The translations under genes were made by a program, and so were the position numbers. A stretch of DNA of 64,000 bases, from NCBI RefSeq assembly GCF_025905425.1, contig NZ_CP109603.1, forward strand, positions 3,674,501-3,738,500, read 5' to 3'. How positions within the stretch are numbered: the stretch's first letter is position 1; each line of letters starts with the position of its first letter. Below, piece by piece: positions 20,386 through 28,581 of the stretch. The notes beneath the pieces are model-generated. The model was not told the DNA's origin, searched no databases, and was given only the letters and a program-made list of their open reading frames with translations. The stretch comes from Pseudomonas putida. GTDB lineage: Bacteria > Pseudomonadota > Gammaproteobacteria > Pseudomonadales > Pseudomonadaceae.

Positions 20386-20622
20386 TTAGGCCTTGTGGCT
20401 GTTGACGTAGTCGATAGCGGCTTGAACGGTAGTGATCTTCTCGGCTTCTTCGTCAGGGATTTCGGTTTCGAATTCCTCTTCCAGAGCCATCACCAGCTCA
20501 ACGGTGTCAAGCGAATCGGCACCCAGGTCATCGACGAAGGACTTCTCGTTGGTCACTTCCTCTTCCTTGACGCCCAGTTGCTCGGCGACGATTTTCTTGA
20601 CGCGTTCTTCGATGGTGCTCAT
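20386..20622 (-). CDS. acpP: Acyl carrier protein
   Basis: The 78-residue acidic protein carries the 4'-phosphopantetheine serine in [18 protein letters not shown] (residue about 37). It shuttles acyl chains among the Fab enzymes encoded around it. TAGGAG is upstream of the ATG. It has its own promoter and terminator, consistent with its need for high expression. Confidence 0.98.
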   Translation of the reverse strand: MSTIEERVKKIVAEQLGVKEEEVTNEKSFVDDLGADSLDTVELVMALEEEFETEIPDEEAEKITTVQAAIDYVNSHKA

Positions 20623-20673
20623 ACCTAGTTTTCACTCCTAATGGACATATGTCAGGCAGCTGGCCGGTGACCA

Positions 20674-20701
20674 ATTTTATAGAAAGACGTTCGCTTTTCA
20701 A
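20674..20701 (-). promoter_or_regulatory. Sigma-70 promoter of acpP
   Basis: On the minus strand TTGAAA and TAAAAT are 16 bp apart, about 50 bases before the acpP start. The 184-bp fabG-acpP gap is otherwise without recognisable elements. Confidence 0.55.
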
Positions 20702-20825
20702 GCTAAACGCACCTTCGGATTAGTCACCCGACCCTCTGCCTGGAATCTGGATGCAGCTTTATAACGGATTTTAGGCTCGCAGTATGACTCTTTTTTTACG
20801 AAATCCGTCACATTGAGTTGCAGTG

Positions 20826-21566
20826 TTACATGTACATCCCGCCGTTGACCGGCACGGTAGCGCCGGTTACATAGGCTGCGCCGTCGGACGCCAGGAAGGA
20901 AACCACCTTGGCGATTTCCTCGGCCTGGCCCAGGCGGCCCAGCGGAATCTGGGTCTGCAAGGCTTCACGCTGCGCTTCTGGCAGCTCACGGGTCATGTCG
21001 GTGTCGATGAAGCCCGGGGTCACCGAGTTGACGGTGATGCCACGCGAGCCCACTTCACGCGCCAGCGCGCGGCTGAAGCCTTCCAGGCCGGCCTTGGCGG
21101 CCGCGTAGTTGGCTTGACCGGCGTTGCCCATGGCACCGACGACCGAGCCGATGCTGATGATACGACCCCAACGCGCCTTGGTCATGCCACGCAGCACGCC
21201 CTTGGACAGACGGTAGAGGCTGTTCAGGTTGGTGTCGATCACGTCGAACCACTCGTCGTCCTTCATGCGCAGCATAAGGTTGTCGCGAGTAATGCCGGCG
21301 TTGTTGACCAGAATGGTCGGCGCACCGAACTGCGCGCCAATGGCGCCCAGCACCGCTTCCACGGACTCGGCGCTGGTCACGTTCAACTCCATGCCGGTAC
21401 CGGTGATGCCGTGCTCTTTCAGGGTGGCGGCAATGCGCTCGGCGCCAGAGGCCGAAGTGGCGGTGCCGATCACGGTCGCGCCCTGGCGGCCCAGCTCGAG
21501 GGCAATGGCCTGGCCGATGCCACGGCTGGCGCCGGTGACCAATGCAACTTTACCTTGCAGGCTCAT
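20826..21566 (-). CDS. fabG: 3-oxoacyl-[acyl-carrier-protein] reductase
   Basis: The 246-residue short-chain dehydrogenase reduces 3-oxoacyl-ACP with NADPH. TGASRGIGQAIA binds the cofactor, NNAG follows near residue 88, and the catalytic set is Ser in SIGSVVG, then YAAAK. It lies 15 bases after fabD and upstream of acpP. Confidence 0.97.
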   Translation of the reverse strand: MSLQGKVALVTGASRGIGQAIALELGRQGATVIGTATSASGAERIAATLKEHGITGTGMELNVTSAESVEAVLGAIGAQFGAPTILVNNAGITRDNLMLRMKDDEWFDVIDTNLNSLYRLSKGVLRGMTKARWGRIISIGSVVGAMGNAGQANYAAAKAGLEGFSRALAREVGSRGITVNSVTPGFIDTDMTRELPEAQREALQTQIPLGRLGQAEEIAKVVSFLASDGAAYVTGATVPVNGGMYM

Positions 21567-21581
21567 GCAAGCTTCTCCAAT

Positions 21582-22520
21582 TCAGGCCAGCGCCGCGCGG
21601 GTGGCGGCGACGGCGTCAGGGGTATTGAGGTTGTAAGTGGTCACGCCGTCGGCGCAACGCTTGTTGAGGCCGGCAAGGACTTTGCCCGGGCCGCACTCGA
21701 CGAGATTGACCGCGCCGTTCGCCGCCAGGGCCTGCACGCATTCAACCCAGCGTACGGGCTGGTACAACTGCGCCAGCAGGTCGTGCTTGAGCGCATCGAG
21801 GTCGGCGGCGACGGCGGCGGTGACGTTCTGCACCACCGGGATCTGCGGGGCCTTCCATTCAATGGCATTGACCGATTCAGCGAAGCGCTCGGCGGCAGGC
21901 TTCATCAAGGCGCAGTGCGACGGCACACTGACCGCCAACGGCAGGGCGCGCTTGGCACCGGCCTCTTTGCACAGCGCCATGGCACGGTCCACGGCAGCCT
22001 TGTTGCCAGCGATCACGACCTGGCCTGGCGAGTTGAAGTTCACCGCGCTGACCACTTCATCTTCGGCGGCCTTAGCACAGATATCGACCACCACGGCGTC
22101 GTCCAGGCCGAGAATCGCGGCCATGGCTCCGTGACCGGCAGGCACGGCCTCCTGCATCAGTTCGCCACGGCGCTTGACCAGCTTCACTGCATCTTTGAGC
22201 GACAGGCTGCCAGCGGCAACCAGAGCGCTGTATTCACCCAGGCTGTGGCCGGAAACAAAGGCCGGCTGCGCGCCGCCCTCTTCCAACCACAGGCGCCACA
22301 GGGCGATTGAGGCGGTAAGGATTGCCGGCTGAGTCTTGTCGGTTTGGTTCAGTTGCTCTTCCGGACCTTCCTGGACCAGCTTCCACAGGTCGTAGCCCAA
22401 AGCGTCGGAAGCTTCCTTGAAGGTCTCGACGATCACCGGCTTCTCGGCGCCCAGTTCTTTGAGCATACCCAGCGACTGGGAACCTTGACCGGGAAAGACG
22501 AATGCGAGGGATGCAGACAT
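21582..22520 (-). CDS. fabD: Malonyl CoA-ACP transacylase
   Basis: The 312-residue enzyme moves malonyl groups from CoA to ACP. FPGQGSQSLGML at the start and the nucleophile elbow GHSLGEYSALV (serine about residue 92) are diagnostic. QVVIAGNKAAV and PVSVPSHCALM (histidine about 201) follow. A 126-bp gap separates it from plsX, with no strong promoter or terminator visible. Confidence 0.97.
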   Translation of the reverse strand: MSASLAFVFPGQGSQSLGMLKELGAEKPVIVETFKEASDALGYDLWKLVQEGPEEQLNQTDKTQPAILTASIALWRLWLEEGGAQPAFVSGHSLGEYSALVAAGSLSLKDAVKLVKRRGELMQEAVPAGHGAMAAILGLDDAVVVDICAKAAEDEVVSAVNFNSPGQVVIAGNKAAVDRAMALCKEAGAKRALPLAVSVPSHCALMKPAAERFAESVNAIEWKAPQIPVVQNVTAAVAADLDALKHDLLAQLYQPVRWVECVQALAANGAVNLVECGPGKVLAGLNKRCADGVTTYNLNTPDAVAATRAALA

Positions 22521-22646
22521 TGAACAAGCCCTTATGATCTTGTCGTCGGATAGGGTGCGCCAGGCGTTAGCCTGACGCGGAATCTGAAAACTTGGATGAA
22601 GACGCGGACCAAGCGGTCACATTTAAGCACTTCATCGGCAAAATGC

Positions 22647-23657
22647 CTAAGGCAACAGGTCTTCAAGGCGACCATGCAGCCGCTGCGGCAGGTTTTCCTG
22701 AATTTCGATCAGCGCTCGCTGAATCGCACTCTGAAAACCCTGCACCCCTGCCGAACCATGGCTCTTGATGACGATCCCCTGCAAACCCAGGAAACTCGCA
22801 CCGTTGTGACGCGCCGGCGCCAGGTCGGCCTGCAGGCGCTTGAGCAATGGCATGGCCAAAGCCCCGGCGGCCCGCGACAACACACCGCCCTTGAACAGCT
22901 TCTCGATCCGCGCAGCGATCATCGTCGCCAGGCCTTCGCTGGACTTGAGCAGGATATTGCCGACGAAACCGTCGCACACCACCACGTCGGCCTCGCCCCG
23001 GTACAGGCCATCGCCTTCGACGAAACCGACATAGTTCAAGCCGCGCGCGTTCTGCAGCAGCGTGGCCGCCAGCTTGACCTGCTGATTGCCCTTGATGTCT
23101 TCGGTGCCGATGTTCAGCAGCGCCACACGCGGCCGATGAACACCCAAGGCCTGGGCCGCCACCGAGCCCATCACGGCGAACTGGTACAGGTTCTCTGCAC
23201 TGCAATCGACATTGGCGCCCAGGTCGAGCAACTGGCAATACCCCGCCTGGGTCGGGATCGCCGCCACCATGGCCGGCCGATCGATACCTGGCAGGGTCTT
23301 GAGCACGAAACGCGACAACGCCATCAGCGCCCCGGTATTGCCGGCACTCACGCAGGCCTGGGCCTTGCCGTCACGCACTAATTCGAGGGCGATGCGCATC
23401 GACGAGTCGGGCTTGCCACGCAACGCCTGGGATGGCCGCTCGTCCATGCCGATCACCTCGCTGGCCGCGACAATCTGCAGGCGCGCGCGATCCGCAGCTG
23501 CAAGGCCACTGACGAGATCTTCAAGGAGGGAGGGTTGACCGACGAGGGTCAGGTGCAGCGAGGGTGTAGCCGAAAGGCAGGCAATGCTAGCCTGGACAAT
23601 GCTGCGGGGACCGAAGTCCCCGCCCATTGCGTCGATCGCGATGATCTGAGCGGACAA
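22647..23657 (-). CDS. plsX: Phosphate acyltransferase PlsX
   Basis: The 336-residue enzyme makes acyl-phosphate from acyl-ACP for phospholipid synthesis. [12 protein letters not shown] at the N-terminus, [10 protein letters not shown] near residue 103 and [15 protein letters not shown] near 225 mark the family. It is three bases after rpmF, the conserved yceD-rpmF-plsX order. Confidence 0.96.
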   Translation of the reverse strand: MSAQIIAIDAMGGDFGPRSIVQASIACLSATPSLHLTLVGQPSLLEDLVSGLAAADRARLQIVAASEVIGMDERPSQALRGKPDSSMRIALELVRDGKAQACVSAGNTGALMALSRFVLKTLPGIDRPAMVAAIPTQAGYCQLLDLGANVDCSAENLYQFAVMGSVAAQALGVHRPRVALLNIGTEDIKGNQQVKLAATLLQNARGLNYVGFVEGDGLYRGEADVVVCDGFVGNILLKSSEGLATMIAARIEKLFKGGVLSRAAGALAMPLLKRLQADLAPARHNGASFLGLQGIVIKSHGSAGVQGFQSAIQRALIEIQENLPQRLHGRLEDLLP

Positions 23658-23660
23658 GGA

Positions 23661-23843
23661 TTACTCGTCAGCGCCCTTGTCGACCACTTTGCGACCACGG
23701 TATACGCCTTCAGGCGATACGTGGTGGCGCAGGTGAATTTCACCGGTGGTTTTCTCTACCGACAGCGCGTTTTCCGACAGGGCGTCGTGCGAACGGCGCA
23801 TGTCACGGGCAGAGCGGGATTTTTTGTTCTGCTGAACAGCCAT
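23661..23843 (-). CDS. rpmF: 50S ribosomal protein L32
   Basis: The 60-residue basic protein begins [20 protein letters not shown], the standard L32 N-terminus. The zinc cysteines found in many L32 proteins are absent, as is usual in gamma-proteobacteria. It sits 13 bases after yceD. Confidence 0.97.
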   Translation of the reverse strand: MAVQQNKKSRSARDMRRSHDALSENALSVEKTTGEIHLRHHVSPEGVYRGRKVVDKGADE

Positions 23844-23856
23844 AATTGATTAACTC

Positions 23857-24384
23857 CTAAACGTTTGGGTCACGCTTTAACTGCGCCAAAACACTGAACG
23901 GGTTGGACCGCGATACCTCGTCCTTGCTCGAATCGGGCTCGTCTGCGCCCGCCGGCTGCTGGCATTCTTCCGGATGATGAGCAGGCACAATAGGCAAGGC
24001 GAGCAGAAGCTCCTCCTCGATAAATGCCTGCAGATCCAATGGATCTTCGCCCAGTTCCAGCACGTCATAACCTTTCGGCAACGACTGGGTATTCGCACCC
24101 TCCTTCACCACGGCGTAAGTACATTCGCTGTGGATCGGCAGGGTGACCAGCTCAAGACAACGCTGGCAAACCATCTTGACCTCGACGTCAAGCTCGCTGT
24201 GGATAACCACCACGTGCTGTTCATCTCGTTCAAAATTTAACTTCGCCTGCACCGTACCGACATTGTCGGAAAGCGGGTCGCAGAGTCTTTCCAAATCAGC
24301 GAGTTGCAGCGAACCGTTAAGGGTTACGCCACGATCGGCTAATTTGCGCGGGTCAACGTGAGGTGGAATCGGGTCATTCAACAT
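23857..24384 (-). CDS. yceD: YceD family (DUF177) protein, 23S rRNA accumulation factor
   Basis: The 175-residue acidic protein has the DUF177 core CQRCLELVTLPIHSECTYAVV near residue 75 and ends in a short basic NPFSVLAQLKRDP. YceD is needed for normal 23S rRNA levels in E. coli and plants. The ATG lies only nine bases after a near-perfect -10 box and has no ribosome site, so its message may be nearly leaderless. First gene of yceD-rpmF-plsX. Confidence 0.93.
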   Translation of the reverse strand: MLNDPIPPHVDPRKLADRGVTLNGSLQLADLERLCDPLSDNVGTVQAKLNFERDEQHVVVIHSELDVEVKMVCQRCLELVTLPIHSECTYAVVKEGANTQSLPKGYDVLELGEDPLDLQAFIEEELLLALPIVPAHHPEECQQPAGADEPDSSKDEVSRSNPFSVLAQLKRDPNV

Positions 24385-24393
24385 AGGCGCAGC

Positions 24394-24422
24394 ATTCTAG
24401 GGATGCCCCCCGCACCTGTCAA
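24394..24422 (-). promoter_or_regulatory. Strong sigma-70 promoter of yceD-rpmF-plsX
   Basis: On the minus strand TTGACA (24422-24417) and TAGAAT (24399-24394) are spaced by exactly 17 bp. The expected start point is near 24387, three bases before the yceD ATG at 24384. Confidence 0.75.
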
Positions 24423-24479
24423 AGGAAATTCGGCGGCATCGTGCATGTTAGAATTGGTTCAACTGACCAGGAGTCTACC

Positions 24480-25058
24480 ATGCTTCCCTTATTACTGGCT
24501 TCCAGCTCCCCTTATCGACGCGAACTGCTCGCCCGCCTGCGCTTGCCGTTCACCTGGGAAAGCCCCGATATAGACGAGCAGCGCCTGAATGAAGAGCCGG
24601 CCGTGGAGCTGGTGCGCCGCCTGGCCAGGCAAAAGGCCGAGGCACTGGCAGGCAGCCATCCTGGGCACCTGATTATCGGCTCCGATCAGGTTGCCGTGCT
24701 GGGTGAGCAGATCTTGGGCAAGCCGCACACATTCGCCCGCGCCTGCGAACAGCTTTTGGAGGCAAGTGGGCAGCAGGTGACCTTCCTGACCGGGCTGGCA
24801 CTGCTGAACAGCGCCACAGGGCACTGCCAGGTCGATTGCGTGCCATTTACCGTCACCCTGCGCGAACTGGACCGTAAACGGGTCGAGCGCTATGTAACGG
24901 CAGAACAGCCTCTGGACTGCGCCGGGAGCTTCAAGGCGGAGGGGCTGGGGGTGAGCCTGTTCCAAAGCACGCACGGGTGCGATGCGACCAGCCTGGTCGG
25001 GCTGCCGCTGATACGGCTGGTGGATATGCTGATGAAGGAAGGTGTGGAGATACCCTAG
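24480..25058 (+). CDS. Maf-family nucleotide pyrophosphatase
   Basis: The 192-residue protein begins LLLASSSPYRRELLARL, the Maf signature, with GSDQVAVLG near residue 68 and AGSFKAEGLG near 148. Maf proteins hydrolyse (modified) nucleoside triphosphates. The YceF type acts on 7-methyl-GTP, and the position next to yceD-rpmF-plsX matches yceF. The ATG at 24480 has AGGAG six bases upstream. It is divergent from yceD. Confidence 0.93.
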   Translation: MLPLLLASSSPYRRELLARLRLPFTWESPDIDEQRLNEEPAVELVRRLARQKAEALAGSHPGHLIIGSDQVAVLGEQILGKPHTFARACEQLLEASGQQVTFLTGLALLNSATGHCQVDCVPFTVTLRELDRKRVERYVTAEQPLDCAGSFKAEGLGVSLFQSTHGCDATSLVGLPLIRLVDMLMKEGVEIP

Positions 25059-25089
25059 AGCTAGACCCAGCATTTGTGGTGCCTGCGAG

Positions 25090-25117
25090 ATCGAGCGCCG
25101 CGCGGGCGGCGCTCGAT
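25090..25117. repeat. Large inverted repeat between convergent maf and sppA
   Basis: ATCGAGCGCCG and CGGCGCTCGAT surround a six-base loop, an 11-bp perfect stem. It lies between two gene ends, so it can act as a bidirectional terminator, though the T run is short (three). The core resembles a palindromic family scattered in Pseudomonas intergenic regions. Confidence 0.7.
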
Positions 25118-25149
25118 TTCACAGACACCGAAACTGCTGCGACGAACAC

Positions 25150-26139
25150 TCAACGCAGCGAAGGCCCCTTAAAGCCCATATACATGGCCAGATGCTCCGC
25201 CACGCTGGCACCCAAACGCTTCGAGAAACGATCAAACGGCGATTCCTCAACCGTGAAATCTACCAACTCCTTCTCGCCGACAATCTCCCGCGCCACGTAG
25301 CTGGCACTGCCAAGACCATCCACCAGCCCAAGCGCCTTAGCCTGCTCGCCAGTCCAGATCAGCCCACTGAACAGCTCCGGGTGTTCCTTGTCCTTCAGCC
25401 GCTCACCCCGCCCCTGCTTGACCATGGCAATGAACTGCTGGTGCGTTGTATTCAACACACCCTGCCAGAACGCCCGCTCTTCGGGCTTCTCGGGCGAGAA
25501 CGGATCCAGGAACGCCTTGTGCTCACCTGCGGTATAGGTGCGCCGCTCGACCCCCAGCTTCTCCATCGAACCGACAAACCCGTAACCCGCAGCCGTCACC
25601 CCAATGGAGCCAACCAGGCTGGCCTTGTCGGCATAGATCTCGTCCGCTGCACTGGCGATGTAGTAGGCACCGGAAGCGCCAAGGTCGGTAATCACCGCAT
25701 ACAGTTTGATAGCCGGGTACTCGGCCCGCAGCCGACGAATCTCGTCATAGACGTAACCCGACTGCACCGGGCTGCCACCCGGACTGTTGATCCGCAGCAC
25801 CACCGCCTTGGTCTTGGCATCCTTGAACGCCTCACGCAGGCTCTTGACGAGATTGTCGGCACTGGCAGCCTCCTGATCGGCGATCACACCGCGCACCTCG
25901 ATCAACGCCGTATGGCTGGCACTGCGCGAAGCAGCCTTGTCCATGTCCATCAGCGGCGTGAACAGCACCAGCATGCCAAACAGGTAGACGAAGGTCAGCA
26001 GCTTGAAGAAAATCCCCCAGCGCCGCGCGCGGCGCTGCTCCTGAACGCCCGCCAGCAGGGTCTTCTCCAACAGCTTCCAGCTTTTGCGCTCTTCGCGCTC
26101 CTCGGGTTCGGACTCAGGGGCTTTCCATTCGTCTGCCAT
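25150..26139 (-). CDS. sppA: Signal peptide peptidase SppA (S49 family)
   Basis: The 329-residue inner-membrane serine protease degrades cleaved signal peptides. One membrane segment (FFKLLTFVYLFGMLVLFTPL) lies near residue 50. The catalytic serine is in DLGASGAYYIA and the lysine in DKASLVGSIGV. It is a short single-domain SppA rather than the 600-residue E. coli form. The ATG at 26139 is preferred over a GTG six bases earlier. It follows the HAD gene by 21 bases. Confidence 0.94.
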   Translation of the reverse strand: MADEWKAPESEPEEREERKSWKLLEKTLLAGVQEQRRARRWGIFFKLLTFVYLFGMLVLFTPLMDMDKAASRSASHTALIEVRGVIADQEAASADNLVKSLREAFKDAKTKAVVLRINSPGGSPVQSGYVYDEIRRLRAEYPAIKLYAVITDLGASGAYYIASAADEIYADKASLVGSIGVTAAGYGFVGSMEKLGVERRTYTAGEHKAFLDPFSPEKPEERAFWQGVLNTTHQQFIAMVKQGRGERLKDKEHPELFSGLIWTGEQAKALGLVDGLGSASYVAREIVGEKELVDFTVEESPFDRFSKRLGASVAEHLAMYMGFKGPSLR

Positions 26140-26160
26140 GCTCACCTGCCTTGGAAGTAA

Positions 26161-26820
26161 TTACGCGGAACCGCCCAGCCACTCACGCAACTGGGAAAAA
26201 TGATCGATGCACACCTGCGGGCCGAACTCGGCCAGCGCCTGCAGCGGCATCGCGCCATAGCCGACAGCCACCGAATGCACGCCCGCATTGCTGGCCATCT
26301 GCAGATCGAACGCCGAATCGCCCACCATCAGCGCACGCCCTGGCTCGACACCGCAATGGCCGAGAATTTCCTCGAGCATGAGCGGGTGCGGCTTGCCGCG
26401 GGTCTCGTCGGCGGCACGCGTGATATCGAAGAACTGCTCCCAACCATTGGCTTTAAGCACACGATCCAGGCCACGACGCGCCTTGCCGGTGGCCACCGCC
26501 AGGCGGTAGCCCTCGGCACGGAAGGCATCCAGCGACTCGACCACACCCTCGAACAACGGCGAGGGCTGCTGATCGAGGGCCATGTAGATCTCGGCATAGT
26601 GCTGACGGAAGCGCTCTAGCTGCGCCGCTGCCAGGTGTGGGTACAGGGTATGGATCGCCTCGCCCAGAGCCAGGCCGATGATGCCTTTTACCGCCTCATC
26701 GCAACTCGGCGCCTCACCGGCACGCTCGGCGGCAGCATTCATGGCCTCGACGATGCGGCCAATGGAGTCAGCCAAGGTGCCATCCCAGTCGAAGATCAGC
26801 AGTTCATAAGGTTTTTTCAT
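26161..26820 (-). CDS. HAD-IA family phosphatase (phosphoglycolate phosphatase-like)
   Basis: The 219-residue hydrolase has the nucleophile motif FDWDGTLADS at residues 10-19, motif II in VATGKARRG, motif III lysine in RGKPHPLML and motif IV in VGDSAFDLQMA. The substrate is unspecified. Three bases separate it from rluC, so rluC-HAD-sppA form an operon, an order common in Pseudomonas. Confidence 0.92.
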   Translation of the reverse strand: MKKPYELLIFDWDGTLADSIGRIVEAMNAAAERAGEAPSCDEAVKGIIGLALGEAIHTLYPHLAAAQLERFRQHYAEIYMALDQQPSPLFEGVVESLDAFRAEGYRLAVATGKARRGLDRVLKANGWEQFFDITRAADETRGKPHPLMLEEILGHCGVEPGRALMVGDSAFDLQMASNAGVHSVAVGYGAMPLQALAEFGPQVCIDHFSQLREWLGGSA

Positions 26821-26823
26821 CGC

Positions 26824-27780
26824 TCAGGACGCACTCAAACGCTCTACCGTCTTCGCCCACACCTCATCCACCGGCGCCTCGAGCTTGAGCTCGCCACCGC
26901 CAGGCAGCGGCACGGTCAGGGCATAGGCATGCAGGAACAGGCGCTTGCCACCCAGCTCGCGGATTTCGCGGCTGAAATCTTCGTCGCCGTACTTGCTGTC
27001 GCCCGCGATCATGTGCCCGGCATGCAAGGCGTGGACGCGGATCTGGTGGGTGCGACCCGTAATCGGGCGCGCCTCGACAATGGTGGCGAACTCGCCAAAA
27101 CGACGCAGCACACGGAACAGGGTCAGCGCTTCCTTGCCCTCGTCGTTGACCTCGACCATACGCTCGCCGGAACGCAGGTTGCTCTTGAGCAACGGCGCAT
27201 TGACTTGCTTCTTGGCGGTCGGCCAATGGCCACGTACCAGGGCCATGTAGCGCTTGTCGACACCATCACCGCGCAGTGCGGCATGCAGATGGCGCAACAT
27301 GCTGCGCTTCTTGGCGATCATCAGCAGGCCGGAGGTGTCGCGATCCAGGCGGTGCACCAGCTCAAGCTCCTTGGCGTCCGGGCGCAGCTGGCGCAGCGCC
27401 TCGATCACCCCGAAACTCAGGCCACTGCCGCCGTGCACGGCGATACCGGACGGCTTGTTCATCACGATCAGCGCTTTATCTTCGTAGACAATCGCCGCCT
27501 CAAGGCGCTGCAGCAGCCCTTGGGCCACCGGCGCAGGCTCGTCACGCTCAGGCAAGCGGACGGGCGGCACCCGTACGATATCGCCGGCCTGAATCTTGTA
27601 TTCAGGCTTGACCCGCCCCTTGTTCACCCGCACTTCACCCTTGCGCAGGATGCGGTAGACAAGCGTCTTGGGCACGCCCTTGAGGGCCGTGATGAGGAAA
27701 TTGTCGATGCGTTGGCCGGCAAGCTCCGGCGCGACTTCGATCAGCTGAACGCCGGAAGTCGGAGGGGTATTGGTCGTCAT
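26824..27780 (-). CDS. rluC: 23S rRNA pseudouridine synthase RluC
   Basis: The 318-residue enzyme modifies 23S rRNA (U955, U2504, U2580 in E. coli). It has an S4-like RNA-binding domain at the start ([20 protein letters not shown]) and the catalytic aspartate in [16 protein letters not shown] (about residue 145). The chosen ATG at 27780 begins [14 protein letters not shown] longer frame upstream is AT-rich and not protein-like. It is divergent from rne, as in E. coli. A TATGAT -10 box ends only six bases before the ATG, hinting at a leaderless message. Confidence 0.94.
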   Translation of the reverse strand: MTTNTPPTSGVQLIEVAPELAGQRIDNFLITALKGVPKTLVYRILRKGEVRVNKGRVKPEYKIQAGDIVRVPPVRLPERDEPAPVAQGLLQRLEAAIVYEDKALIVMNKPSGIAVHGGSGLSFGVIEALRQLRPDAKELELVHRLDRDTSGLLMIAKKRSMLRHLHAALRGDGVDKRYMALVRGHWPTAKKQVNAPLLKSNLRSGERMVEVNDEGKEALTLFRVLRRFGEFATIVEARPITGRTHQIRVHALHAGHMIAGDSKYGDEDFSREIRELGGKRLFLHAYALTVPLPGGGELKLEAPVDEVWAKTVERLSAS

Positions 27781-27808
27781 CAAGGGATCATAACAATTTT
27801 TTATGGAA

Positions 27809-27837
27809 TTGAAGCACTTAATCATTGCTGCTATAGT
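27809..27837 (+). promoter_or_regulatory. Sigma-70 promoter of rne
   Basis: TTGAAG (27809-27814) and TATAGT (27832-27837) are 17 bp apart, putting the start near 27843, about 740 bases before the rne ATG. It overlaps the rluC promoter region on the other strand. Confidence 0.65.
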
Positions 27838-27842
27838 CGCGA

Positions 27843-28581
27843 ACGCCGCCAAAAGCGGCAGGCCAGCGGCACCAGGCTCTTCGCCGGTTCCTGACCTTCG
27901 CAATTCTCCAGGACGCGAGGCCGTCCTACGGGGTTTTCGCCAGTTTACCGAATTGCCTGGAATCGCCACCAGCGCTGTGTAGAGAAGACCGAAAAAAAAC
28001 GACAAGTGCGGTGTTTCACCTGCTTACCCGATTCTTTTCGCTGCACCTCTGCCCGCCTCGTCGCTTCCACGCAACGCACGGCGAATACTCCGGAAATACC
28101 TGCCTTGGACATGAATGGCGCCAGCGCGGAACCCGCGCTGGCGAAAAATGCAACCCGTTGCGGATTCAGCGCGCGGCAGCACCCGAATTATCAGGGATAC
28201 GTGCAGGGTGGAGATGCACAGCCCTCGGACCGTGTAGCACCGCGTCCGGCCACCGGCCCACTGACATGGCCGGCGAGCGGATAAGGTCCTGAAACAGATG
28301 CCTCCGGGCGTCCACGGCTGAAGGTTGATTCCTCCTCCTGACTGAGTGCACTTGGCCCGCTTGGTTGATTCGGATACCTATTCGAAAGCCACAAAGGCCT
28401 GGTAGGCACCGCAGCAAACAGGACGCGTCGTCGTGACAACGGCAGGCTGGGCAACCGGCTGGTGCCGAACGTCGCTCGACACGGGGGTGGCCCCGCCACC
28501 CTTTGCGCACCTTGGCACCGACCATGAGACGTCGTGTGTGCCGAACGCCGTTTCCGGCAGCCCGGAAACCGACGGTACAAC
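27843..28581 (+). promoter_or_regulatory. Long structured 5' leader of rne
   Basis: The roughly 740-bp stretch has no credible gene. It contains a strong hairpin at 28119-28143 (CGCCAGCGCGG/CCGCGCTGGCG) and another at 28550-28569 (GTTTCCGG/CCGGAAAC) that ends 12 bases before the rne ATG. No good ribosome site is visible before that ATG. RNase E autoregulates through its leader in E. coli, and a conserved motif called rne-II is known from leaders of Pseudomonadales rne genes. This region is where it would be. I cannot match the motif without its model. Confidence 0.6.

Noticed and set aside
20823..22310. 495-codon open frame antisense to fabG and fabD
   Set aside because: His/Gly/Arg-rich shadow of two well-identified genes.
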